Origin: Hirudinaria manillensis
Taxonomy: Eukaryota > Annelida > Clitellata > Hirudinida > Hirudinidae
Direction: 5' to 3'
DNA length: 64,000 nt
Assembly: GCA_034509925.1 (NCBI GenBank)
Contig: CM067531.1
Span: 2,719,001 to 2,783,000 of the forward strand
The notes under the pieces are model-generated. The model was not told the origin of the DNA. It saw only the letters and a list, made by a program, of their open reading frames with translations, and ran no database searches. Each line of letters begins with the position of its first letter. Position 1 is the first letter of the stretch. Both the position numbers and the translations under genes were made by a program. This document shows positions 1 through 13,404 of the stretch, piece after piece.

Positions 1-3000
1 GGTAGTCGGGAACTACTTATTCATTCATTTCCACGCGGATGGACCGATCGCTCTAAAGATGGCCACGCTGTGCTCGAGAGACTTACTTGACGCACGATGT
101 TTGTTCGTCACGGACGGGAATTGCAACGATAAGGAGTTCCTTCTTCACGGATAATTGCCAGGGAATCCAGGGTTTGTGAGTCACGTGCTCCTTGCAAAGA
201 AAAAAAAAGGAACTAAGATGCCGGTGAATGGAGCTCGCTGTGCCGGACTTTTCTTCCTGTAAATTCAAATTTAGCACGTCGCGTGTGACCGGCGATTCTT
301 CTTTTTTGAAAGGACGTCGATCCACAGAGGAATCGGATGTTCTAAGAAGTTTAGAGAAGATTTTAAACTTCAATTTCCTGGCGGTTTCCCTCGCGGTATC
401 GTAGTGATTATGGATTTCGTTCTTCAAAATATCCCATTCGAATGATACTTCCAAGGTCACGTCGAGGTCATCAGCCTATTTGCATAGATATGGAACTCCT
501 ATCCTGTTATTACCTTGTTTTTTGGCGTATTTTTTACTCTGGATGTTGGATATTTTTTTCAATATTATGCTTTGAAATGTCATGTCTCGATTATAATACA
601 AATTCCATGCTCCGATTACTTATTCCTTGATAACATCGTTCTAGAAATTAATATTAAGTACTAGACCTTAGTTTATCGTTTGGGAACTCTTTCATTAGCC
701 AGCATTGTTGTTTTTTTCACGTTTTTTATTAGCCTATTCCTTTCCTCTGCTTCCTTCCTGTTTCCTGGTTCCAAGGAGTCGAAATCCTGCGATTTTTCCG
801 GGTCATTAGCGTCCTTTCCAAGCATCTGGAAATAATGAAAGTAATCAGATTAGAGCTGTAAATAACTTCCTCGCTTCTTAAAATCAAGCAGAAAAAAACA
901 CCACATCCCAACGCCAAAGTTATGGTGGCTCTAATTCACCGTTTCGTATAAAAGCAGGACATCAAATAACAAGGCGATTACTTTGTGATGTTAGTATATG
1001 TGTTGGCAATTATCATTTTGACAGGTCAAAATCAGTGCTTTTGCTGTGCTTACAGCGGTGTTTTAGACATTACTTGGGGAAGTGAACTATTTCTTTAGTT
1101 TATTAGTGCTTTAACCAATTTAACTTAAAATAATTGTATTCTGGAACTGAGAAGCTACGTCATGTCATGGATGTCAAGGTCATCGGCCCAGTCTCTGGAA
1201 CGCAGCACGTGAATATTTTTCAAAGAATGTTTGCCATAAAAAAATGAGGAAAAAATATCCCAGAGCAAAGTCAACATTGGGAATGCAGAGCGGGAAGTTC
1301 GATGACGTGTCGTTGAAAGTTCTCTTAGAAATTGTCAGAGGCATAAAGCACTCTGGACATGTTGAGGAACTGACTTTTGAGTAGGAGAAAATTTCGGAAA
1401 AATTTATCCACAATCTTCTAGGAGTGTTCAGGCGACGCGAATTGACGTTTAAATTAAACTTTGGCTGCTCGGAATGGGCAGCGGATGGAGATTGTATCTA
1501 ACGTGGAATGTCTGCAAGTATCTTAGAAATTCCTTTACCGTAAGCTCACGCTTTTAGTTTTTTCGTTCCACTAGTAGCATCGCGAAAACGATTATTATTA
1601 ATAATAATTTACAAATTATACTTTGGATATTTATTATCTATCAATATTTAAATCGAGGTGTAATATACTAGGAAATGAAATATTTAAATGTCATAATTTT
1701 CTCTGTAACTCTTGAGTTATAAGGGTCTGAAGTTATGGGGGTTTTTAAAGTAATTCGTTGGACTGAAAGTAGGAGCTTCGTCGGTTGAATTCTGGACTCG
1801 AAAATGTCTGAATCGAGCCGCGTTGAAATGACGACCATCGATCATAGGCGACGTGGAATGACTCACTGCTGGAGTTGAGCACGTGATCAGAAGCGTCGGG
1901 TTGTTGAGAAATAATGTTCTTCCACATGTGTTTGTGTGTTTGTGTGTTTATGTGTTTACGCGAAGAGAATGGTTTGTTAGCCTCTTAGGTGCAAAGCGCA
2001 CTTCTGTCCGTTTGTCGTTTAATTATTTCATTTTCTCACTCGGCCAAACAATATTCTCACTTTTCTTCAAAACAAAACAAAATAAAATAGTTTGTTTATT
2101 TATTTATTTTTTTTGTTTCTTTTGTTGCTCTTGTGGTTCGTGTGATTGAAATCCTATTGCATTTCACGAGTAGCTTTGTTGAGAAAAAAGTTCTACAACA
2201 TGAGTCATGGATGTATGAGACTTGTATGTATTCATATTATCTGCCTATGAATATCCAATGAGATTATTAATGGTTATTTATTAATTATTCTTTGATTTAT
2301 TAAGGAATAGATTTTTATTTCTTTTGTTGTTGAGTTATTAAGGTTGGGAAAATTTATTTTGCTTGGCTTGAACTCCAGTTTAGCGATCAGGTTTAGGGGG
2401 ATTTCAAAGACAATTACATGTAGATAATAACCTATATCTACTGATAGGTCTATAATAATAATATTAATAATCTAAAATAATAAAATAATAAAACCGAATA
2501 TTGTTTAGAATAGCATCTGGAAAGGCCAACAAATAGTTATGGGTGACTTTCCCTGAAAGATGTGGATCTACTTTAAAGCGATGGTTGGATGGCATGGAAT
2601 TTTTCCAGGTATTCCAGCTAGGACGTCCGTTCGTTATGAACCTCAAGAAATTGGAAACAGCGAAGCTTTCTTATTATTCCGAATTGGGCTAATTAAATTT
2701 GCATAGCAGAACAAAAGCACGTTTCCAAATCTTGCAGGATTTCCTTTGTGGAAATGAAGGATTCGTTTTCGTTCCATCCATCCATCCATCCATCCATCCA
2801 TCCACATATTGCAAATCTTCTGATGGAAAATACAAACTGCTTTACTAGTTTTATGAATACATTTGTAGGTCACCACAATTAATTGGTTTAATTATGTTTT
2901 CAAATTATGTTCTTAAATTATGTTTTCAAATTATGTTTTCAAATTCTCTGTTGTGTTGATGCTGTTAAAAATACTTCTCTTCTCAATGTTTCTCTTCGAG

Positions 3001-3323
3001 AGACAGATTGCTAAATTGCATGATTCAGTGTGCGAGGAAATACGCCATCATTAAAACTGAAATTTTATAATTTTATAAAATTAGATGATTTTCTTCTGAC
3101 GCACTGTCACGCTTCGTTTGTTTTTATTTATTTTTTTTTGTTGAAAGGAGAATTTTGATTTGTCAAAATTCATTAAATCACATCCAGCCAGATCATCACA
3201 TCTTAAAATGATTACATAAACATAACATTATAATAATATAATATCTAAATAATAGTTAAATAATTTTATTAATAATTGATGTCGATGTTCATTTAATACA
3301 AGTTACAATCATTCGGCATTCAG
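1..3323. other. 5' region or intron upstream of the first visible KIF13 exon
   Basis: I see no exon matching the kinesin start, or the block between the N-terminal strand and the YAGQE region. By inference this is intron. It is AT-rich with scattered short open frames on both strands that resemble nothing known. It holds a (CCAT)n run at 2773-2804 and CACGTG cores near 183 and 1875. Confidence 0.5.
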
Positions 3324-3416
3324 GTCAAGAGATGGTCTTTGACTGCCTGGGAACTGACATCCTGAAGAGAGCTTTTGAAGGATACAATGCCTGCATATTT
3401 GCTTACGGACAAACTG
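3324..3416 (+). CDS. KIF13: KIF13 exon: motor domain up to the P-loop
   Basis: Encodes [20 protein letters not shown] followed by [10 protein letters not shown], the conserved kinesin-3 block just before the P-loop glycine. It follows cag at 3321-3323 and ends before gtaatg. The first two bases finish a Gly codon begun in a missing upstream exon. The last base begins the P-loop Gly, completed at 5628. Confidence 0.93.
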
Positions 3417-6380
3417 GTAATGAATCAAGTTAATTAATTCAAATAATAATTCTAGGAAATATTTTTATATTTATTTTCATTTTTATTGTACAATCGATAT
3501 TGTTCTGGTATTGTACTCCTGAAAAGTATTGCACTTCTGAATGCCCTTTCTATGCATGTGATCCACATCCTCTAAGAACAACACTTAGCTAGGAATCTCA
3601 TTCATCTTTGAGCTCTGTCATCCAATGAGTCAGACTTGGTTGACGTCACACCAATCAACCAATCAATGAATCACGTGCTGGGTGGCTGGATTTTATTCTT
3701 TAAAGTTTAATTCTTTAGTTTATTACAATTTATGGTTTAGATTTTAATGTAATATTGATTTTTAATGAAACCTGAAATAAATAAATCCAGTCTGTAGCCA
3801 CTGCATCCAACTATTTTTATATCAGAAATAGTTTTTTTTGCTCTCTCCATTACTCCTAAGCCATAAAAAATCTCATTGTTGATGAAAGATCTGATGAAAG
3901 TAGAGGCTTTCCTAAATCCCCATCCTAGTAGTTTCCAGCATACCAAGCATTTGATGACGATAGCAACCTCGGATTCCGCGTCTGTTGTTATTGTTGTTGT
4001 TGCTGCTGTTGTTGCGAGGTTGCTCTCATAAGGTAAAGGCCATTCGTTTTCTTTAGGGAAAAGCGTTGTTTCTGGCTTGAAAAACTCTCGACATGATCAA
4101 ATTTTCCAAATCTTTTCTGAAACCAATCCCTAATTTAATTCCTTAAATCTTTCAGTATGTAATCCTTTCCAGTCGAACAGAATTTCTAACTTCGTTGTCC
4201 TGAAACTTTAGCTCTCTGAAGGTCAGATTCGCCTTTGACACGTAGCCTTTGTTCTTATCAACTGGAGGGTTTTACCTGGATAGGGGATCAAATTAGAGAA
4301 AAAAAATAGCATTCTTTTCAAAAGTGGCTTTATCAATGTTTAGTGATGTGTCAGACTGGACCATTAGCGGATTGTATAATCTCCTTAATCCATTAATCTC
4401 GATGTAAGCCTCGCCTTCTTTGAAGTCACTCTTGCTAATGCAGGGCAACTCGCTGTTTTTCCAACTGAATATTTCATCCAATTTTACTTTGCTTATCTCA
4501 CTTTTGGTCGGCACCAGAAGTCTCAGCGGTGCACAAATGAATTTATAATCCTCTGCTTCTTTTGAAGTTTTTCTTGTCTTCTCTTTTGTGTCTTTGGGGT
4601 TTTACACCTCTCTGCTTTCTGAGAAACAGAGACGCCATTGTAAGATTCTTCGCTCGAATTTTTTTTTGCCTCAAGTCATTGTTGGCATCCGTTTTAAGTC
4701 GCCATAAATCACGGGGGACTTTTTCCATTCGGTTCCGTCCGGGAAGCTTAGCAAACATAATTAAGCGGAAGATGCATTCATGATTATCGTCCCGGAAGAG
4801 TATGACTTATGACTTACGGATGTCATCCTAGGCACCGTGAATTCGAAACCGATTCGTGCCGAATGCGATCCGAAAACGTTTCTCGGGCAGAAATATTGGG
4901 CATTCATCAAAATCAGATTTCTCAGAAATGGCATCTCCTTTCTCCTGTGCCGTTCCTTCATGTCTGGAATTTTAAAAATATCCCCGAGGAGGCTATTCCA
5001 TCTCCACGTTAGACCGGACGAGGAATGCGATCGTTATCATTGCCGCATAGAAACTCGCATAATTTTTTTTATATAGTAATGGTAAGATAATATAGTTGTA
5101 ATGAGTTTATATTGATTATTTATTTATTCGGTTAATGAATAAATAACATTTAATCGTTAATTATATCATGTTAGTGGAACAAGCATACATTCGTACATGT
5201 TTTTGTTTTCCAAGCGAAACATAAAAAAACGATGAGAAATCAATTTTATGCCATTTCTAAATTGATCAAGAAAGAGCATACTTTCGTCGAAATGAATTTC
5301 ACGTGTCAGGACCCCGTCTGTTTAGATTCAGAGGCAATGTTTCAGATTCTGTCGGTTTTCCAATTTCCTCTTTCGCGTCTCTTTCTTTCGGAATTTTGTT
5401 TCGGTTTCGTTCGAAGCATTGACAGGAGGATATTTAGTTTATTTTTTGTAATTTCCTGTCTTGCGTTTCTTCTTGCATTCGTAGACCTGATTAAAAAGCC
5501 AGTTCCTAACAATAGATTCCAGAATCCAATAGCTCTCTGTTAGCCATTCTACTCATTCGATAAAGTGTCGTTAGTTTTTAATTTTTCCTAAACGTTAAAC
5601 CTGTTTTTTTTTATTATTAACCCAAAGGCTCGGGTAAGTCCTACTCGATGATGGGCACCAGTGAACAGAGGGGCATCATACCCCGTCTTTGCGACGCCCT
5701 ATTCGACAGGATCGAGTCCAACACCGATAAGGAAACCACATACAAGGTCGAAGTTTCCTACCTCGAGATTTACAACGAGAAAGTGCGGGATCTTTTGGAT
5801 CCAAAAGGGTTGGTTTGAACGGTTTCAAAACATTATTTTACGTAATATTATATAAGATAATATATAGTTATGCTAAATTTAAACTAATTATTATTTATTT
5901 ATACTAGTTAATAGATAAACAACATTTAATTGTTAATTTTATCCTATTTTATCAGTTATTAGCAGAAATATATTTCTGAACGAATCTTTACATTCATCAT
6001 AAATCAGTGGGTTGAAATATGGGACCAAGGACTTGATGTGGTCGTTGATTTAAGAAGCTTCTGCCAGCAAATTCCAATTTTATTCCATTTTTGGCTCTCA
6101 TTTCTGAGCTTTTGAGAAGCAGACGGTGCTTGGTAAAAATTTATGAATGACTCGTCTCTGACTATTGTTGTCTCTGCTCGATTCTCTGCAGCCAGTTTAT
6201 ATCTCACGTCATGTCGTCATGTCATGGCATTGTGTCAAAAGACATATAAATTCAATCACAATGGACTGGCGTGCCTCTTGAATGTACATCTAAATCGAGT
6301 CGGACTTTTACTTTTACACCGATCCACTTAGATATTTATACTTCAACGGTGCAATACGCTTTTGTTATTTTTTTCTGTAA

Positions 6381-6416
<36 letters not shown>

Positions 6417-7565
6417 GTTGTTGTTGTTTTCCAAGTGATTTTTCGAATATTAATTAAATTTAATTATCATATTTATTCTCTTAAAATTTTGATTGCAATT
6501 AAGGCTTTCAATTATTCCTTCCTGGAAAGTTCTTGTTATTTAAATCCAATTAAAGAATTAAATGCTTTTTTTGAATTTTATTTCTGAATTTATTTTTTTA
6601 AAAATCCAATATTTAAATCTTGATTTGTCATTAAATCCATTTTAGTCAGAAGAGTGATTCATTTTCACGTCATAAATTGTGGAGGCTTAAAGTGTCACAC
6701 ACACGAGTGGAGCTTCTCTTTGAACTCGTGGCACAAATTAATGTCTATTTATGGCTTTTAATGCATGCTAATTTATGATAATTGCTCCAGAAATATGCCC
6801 AGATGAATTTTCATCTCCATTCAGTAAATATTTTGAATCTTGTTCCAGTTTATGACTGGAAATTGTAATTTCCATGATGGATGGGGTTGACCTTTGAACC
6901 CAGGTCTGCCTAAATATGAAAGTGAAACTTAATATAAAAGAAATGCCTTTTCAATATTGTGTCCAGTGTAACTTATTATACTGTATGTTGTGTTTTATTG
7001 TTATTAATAATAATAATATTATTAATTAATTATTAGGAGACCAAATCTGAAAGTTCGTGAGCACAACATATTAGGATCCTACGTGGATGGATTGTCAACA
7101 CTTGCTGTATCTTCCTTTGAGGTTTGCCTCGTCAAAATAAATTTTAAAAAATTAAATAAAGTCAAAAAATAACGAAAATAAATTTTAAAAAAAAGAATAA
7201 ATAAATAAATAAATAAATAAATATTTATTTAAATGACTGTTGGTTCCTCTGACTATTGATATTTCAAATGGCTAATGAGAATTAATGTCTTTTAAATTTT
7301 AATTAAACCATTATTTAATTGAATAATTAATAAATTAATTAATTAAAAACCTAATAAATTACGACCTCTTGATGAACTCTTGAATTGCAGGACATTGACA
7401 ACCTGATGTGCGAGGGAAACAAGTCAAGGACTGTTGCAGCCACGAACATGAATAGCGAGAGTTCAAGGTCACATGCCGTCTTCAACATCATCCTCACTCA
7501 AACGCTCACCAATCTCCAAGCCGAGGTGAGTCCCTAGTAACAGCAGTAATGTAAATAAATTCATA

Positions 7566-7639
<74 letters not shown>

Positions 7640-8209
7640 TAATAATAATAATAATAACAACAATAATAATAATAATAATCACCTGAACGGGATCCTAATT
7701 ATTAATTACTCCGCAAAATTATTCTAATTGTGGTTAAAAATGGCAACAACATTCAGTGGTAGTTGATAGCACCATCACGATACTGAGCCTTGGTCGTGAC
7801 ACCCTGTGACCTGGATATCCGTTAGCCTGGATAAGGCAGGAAGGATACCATCCAATAGATATCATCCAATGGATACTATCCAATAGATATCATACATCGG
7901 ATACCATCCAAGGATATCATAAAATGGATATCATCCAAAAGATATCATCCAATAGATATCATCCAATGGATACTATCCAATGGATATCATACATCGGATA
8001 TCATCCAAGGATATCATAAAATGGATATCATCCAATAGATATCATCCAACGGATGGATGTGGATGATATCTATTTCAGGCGATGGAAATCAATCCCAGTT
8101 GAGATTCACTCCAGACTATTGGATAATGTTTACAGTCATCAACTTCGGTTTTTATTTCCCACGCAGAAGTGGAAATAAACAAACGAAGATGGAATGGGTT
8201 AACAATAAT

Positions 8210-8286
<77 letters not shown>

Positions 8287-8577
8287 TTAATAATAATATT
8301 AATAATAATATTGTCATCGCTATAAAAGGGAGCCCATAACAACCATTATCATCGGCAGCAACCGGCACCACGACATCGTCATCGTCGTCGTTCTCATCAT
8401 CATAATCATCACCACCATCATCATCATCACCATCTCCACCACCATCATTATCATCACCAGTCATGCTATTAGTCATCTTACTTGCTACTTTGAAGCACCT
8501 TAGTCAACAAATTAGTTTCTCTGTTGTTTCACATTGTTTTTATTGATATTATTGTTACCTCCATAATTATAATAGTA

Positions 8578-8620
<43 letters not shown>

Positions 8621-11600
8621 CAATAACAATTACTATCATTATCATCATCATCATTATTATGGCTATTATTATTATCATCATCTTCATCATGGCTGTGTTA
8701 ACTGATACTTTCTTGTTTACAATTCTTCTCTGTTCGCATCGTTAGTGGCTTGTAAAAACCGAGGATCATTATCAAGGGCTCGACAAATTATTTCCTGGTG
8801 TCGAATTATTTTTAATTAATTGACAATTACAATTTAATTAAAGTTTCATAATCCGATGGAGGATCCTGGAGCATTTATCTAAATTTAGTTATTTATCTTC
8901 ATTTCGTTATTATGATAATGATCATTATGATAATGATCATCACAGAGATGCATCCATCCATCTCTCCATCCATCTCTCCATCCATCTCTCCATCCATCTC
9001 TCCTTCCATCTCTCCATCCATCTCTCCATCCATCTCTCCATCCATCTCTCCTTCCATCTCTCCTTCCATCTCTCCATCCATCTCTCTCTCTCCTTCCAAC
9101 TATTTGTTTTAAATGTTCATTATGATATTGATCATCATTCGAAAGCCAATTTAAAGAAATTTAAAATTTAAAATTTAAAATTTAAAATTTATTTTCCAAG
9201 GTTTCTGGAGAAAAAGTGAGCAAAATAAGTCTGGTGGATTTGGCTGGAAGTGAACGAGCTCAGAAGACGGGAGCTGTTGGCGATAGACTGAAGGAGGGAA
9301 GCAACATCAACAAGTACGATGATGATGATGATAATGATGCTCTTGATGATAATGATGATGATGATGATGATGACGACGATGGCGAAGATGATGGTGATGT
9401 TAATGATGGCACTATATCATGTGATGATATCATTTGCTATTGTTAACTGATGACTATAAATAACCAGAGGTTAACTTTTAAAATGATTTGGTGCCACCAA
9501 TTCTAAGGCAGTATCATTTATTATTTATCTTTATTTATTTTGTTTATCTTTTAATTAATTAACAAACTCCACCCCCACTCCAAGGTCTCTTACGACTCTC
9601 GGATTGGTCATTTCAACGCTGGCCGATCAGACCAAAGGGAAGGCGAAATTCGTTCCTTACAGGGACTCGGTTCTCACCTGGTTGCTCAAGGTTTGTTTGT
9701 TAACTCGTAAATTGCAATCCAGGTGCCTCGAAAGTGCTTTCTTGGAATTTGACTATTTCCAGCGAGTTTTCAAATTTAACAAGCAATTGAAGATGCAATT
9801 AATGCTTGCTTGCTCGAAGCTACAATGAGATTCACAATCATGTAACATCAAGCTTAAAATGCCCAAAAACGCAGCAGAATTCTTTGCATATTTGCCAACA
9901 AAACAAAAATTCCAAATCAGCCACTATTTTCTGCTATCATCATTATCATCATCATCATCATCATCATCATTGTTTTGTGGAAATATTTACTGAGCAGCGA
10001 CTGAAATGCATTTCCATTTCCGAAACAATTTTCCAGGACAACTTGGGTGGCAACTCGAAGACGGTGATGGTGGCCACCCTGAGTCCGTCTGCTGACAACT
10101 ACGAGGAGACGCTGTCAACCCTGAGGTACGCAGATCGAGCCAAGAGGATCGTGAACCATGCCGTGGTCAACGAGGATCCCAATGCCAGGATCATCAGGGA
10201 ACTCAGGGAGGAGGTGGACATGCTCAGGAAGATGCTCACTGAAGCAAAACAGGTCCAGTGATGATGATGATGGTGATAATGGTGGTGGTGATGATATAGA
10301 TGCCAGGAGCTAGATGCTCCATTTCTTTGGTCTGTGATGACATTGCATTTGCTGACGATTGAACGAGTGAACGAATGATTTTGAATGATTCACGAGCAGT
10401 CGTCTGCCTTGACGATTTCACTCCGGTAAATGAAATCCTTAACGCCATCTCGTGATTGGACAGAGATGCATCCATCCTTCCATCTCTCCATCCATCTCTC
10501 TGTCCTTTCAACTATTTGTTTTAAATGTTTGAAAAACTAAAATAAAATCAAACAAACCCTTGTTATAAAATGCAGAGCATCAAACCGGATGGAATCCAGG
10601 AGAGATTGGAAGAGTCTGAGAAGCTCATGAAGGAAATTGGAAAAACCTGGGAAGAGAAACTGAACGAAACGGAAAGACTCCATTCTGTGAGTGTTTTTTC
10701 CCCAGGCAGATATTTTGTTTTTTGACCTATTTTATTATTATTATTATTACTATTATTATTATTCATTTTATAATTATTATTTGTTTTTTAAATCTTTGGT
10801 TGCTTCGAGGCAGAAAATAAAAACTTTGTTTGTCTGATATTCATTCCAACTTTAATGTAATTAACCTTTATATTTCATCAAAATGTCCAGAAATTCTTGA
10901 AACTCTAGTCATTTCAATCAATGCTCTGAAGATGACCATCAATCAATTCTTGAACATTTCAATCAATCAATCAATTGATTGATTGATTCTACAAATGATT
11001 GAGTGAATGATTGGACTCAAAGTTCTATGACAGAAATAGTAAGCATTCATTCACTAATAGTCTTACACTTGAATACCTACACTGAACGTCAACAAATGAA
11101 TCTTGCCTTTTTAAATATGCCTTTCAAAGTTTATTGATGAAATATTTCATCATTCATTCATTAATTTCTCTAATTTTCTTATCAAAATCTTCATTAATCG
11201 AATTAATTTTATTTTTAACCAAAAAAATTCACGGAAATATTTTGCGTCTGCTCGGTTCCCTCCGAAATGTCGAACGTCGTCCGACCGCGATAAAAGCTTT
11301 TGCGTGTTCGTGCTGCCGATTTTCAAAACATCCCCGCAGTCGTTAACGTTGCCATTAGCAACCGAGTGGTTGCTATGGTGTGGTGATGGTGACGATGATG
11401 AAGAAGAAGAAAATGATGATGGTGATGATGATGATATTTATGGTGACTATGGTGATGATGATAAAAGGCTGTTTGTGTCTTATGATGCTATGCTGGTGAT
11501 AAAGATGCAAGATAAAATATAAAACGGACCTGGAAATCATGAGTCGTTAATATTATTTATTGTTAATAATTAATAATTTACGAGGTTAATCAGAATTTTT

Positions 11601-12835
11601 AATTTCGTTCCAATAAATCTTTGAAAGCAATTATTTGTTCCCATTTTTATGTGAAATCCAACACAATTCCGTCTAAGTTTTTAGGTTTCACTTTCCATTT
11701 CGTACGTGCGGGGATTCGGAGGGAAAACCCGAGCGATCGGTTTTCATTCCTTCTTGAAAAGTCCATTTTAAGTGGGATTTGCGACTCTTCTTTCTGGCGT
11801 CGCGGGGATTTTGGTCGTCGACGTTGGAAACGAATGTCAATGAAAATATATCCAAATTAAATACAAAATCAAATCACATCAATTTGATTAAATTAATTTT
11901 TAATTAAATAAATAAATCATATATTAATTAGCTAAAATTATAACTAAATTGTGTGGTCTCATATGACAAACATAACATTTGAAATTAATTGGCATTTTTA
12001 AAATGTATTGTTTTTAAATGCTTATTTCTGCTTTAATTCTTGAAATTGTAATTTTAAATCGTACAAAAACACATTAATTCAGGGAGTACAAATCTTTGAT
12101 GTTGGAGCATTTCTTATTCTCTTTAGCTCCTCCCAGTTTCCATCCGGCTCCGCCTCCAGGCCTCAAAATAGATGCGGGGCTATAAATTCCCAGATCATTA
12201 CAGGCTAGGTCATCAATAAAAAACGATAACATCAAACATGCTTAGCCTGCAATTCTTTGGAGCTTCTTCCATTTTTCATTCCTTCCCTCCGTCGTTTATT
12301 GCTCAAAGGGAAAGCATCCGATCTCTGGAAATTCTGGAGAGGGTTTTCGGAATTTCCGGCGGTGGCGGAACTGCACTGGAGCTCTGCTTTGTTTCGTCTC
12401 TGATCCGTTGCTGGACGTGGAAATGTTTTTGGGATTCTATGAGATTCAGAGTCTGTTGTAGTTTCATAAAAACTGGAACATTTTCATGATTTAAAAGCTT
12501 GCTTGCTGTTGTTGTTGTTGATGTTGTTCTATGATTTGTTGTTGTTGTTGTTGATGATGCTGTTCTATGATTTGTTGTTGTTGTTGTATGATTTGTTGGG
12601 GAAGGTTTTAGTAAATCAGTGTGTCTGGAAGTCTAAATTTACTTATTGATTTTATAATAATTTACTTTTTGATTTTATCAATATATAGAAGGACTCGATT
12701 TGTGAAATTTGTTGTTGAGATTTGTTGAAATTTTCCTTACATTGTCTGCTGTGCTACAGATTTATTAGTTATCTCAATTAGTCATAACTAATTACAATTT
12801 CCAGTTATGAATATTATGTACATTAATTATTATTA

Positions 12836-12873
<38 letters not shown>

Positions 12874-12919
12874 GTTATTATTATTTTTATTATTATTGTT
12901 ATTATTATTATTATTATTA

Positions 12920-12960
<41 letters not shown>

Positions 12961-13306
12961 GTTATTATTATTATTATTGTTATTATTATTATTATTATTC
13001 ATATCATATTATGTGACGAATCATCTCCTTCCAGGAGAGGCAAGCCACCCTGGAGAAGATGGGTATCTCGGTGCAAACATCGGGCATCAAGGTCGAACAA
13101 GGTCGTCACTACCTGGTCAACTTGAATGCAGACCCGTGTCTCAATGAATTACTTGTTTATTACCTCAAAGTGAGTTGACCTTTGACACTGCTTTAAAGGA
13201 GGCTTTGTTTTTTCATAGTATTTTAATGAATTTATTTAAGTTGTTTTGGATACTTTTGCCGGAGAGGATGTGTTGTTTACATTTGTTTTTATTAAAATTT
13301 AATAGC

Positions 13307-13404
<98 letters not shown>

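Noticed and set aside
4293-5076. Several 66-79 codon frames on both strands in the first KIF13 intron
   Set aside because: Overlapping in opposite strands, no recognisable domains, and no need for an exon between the phase-matched P-loop exons.
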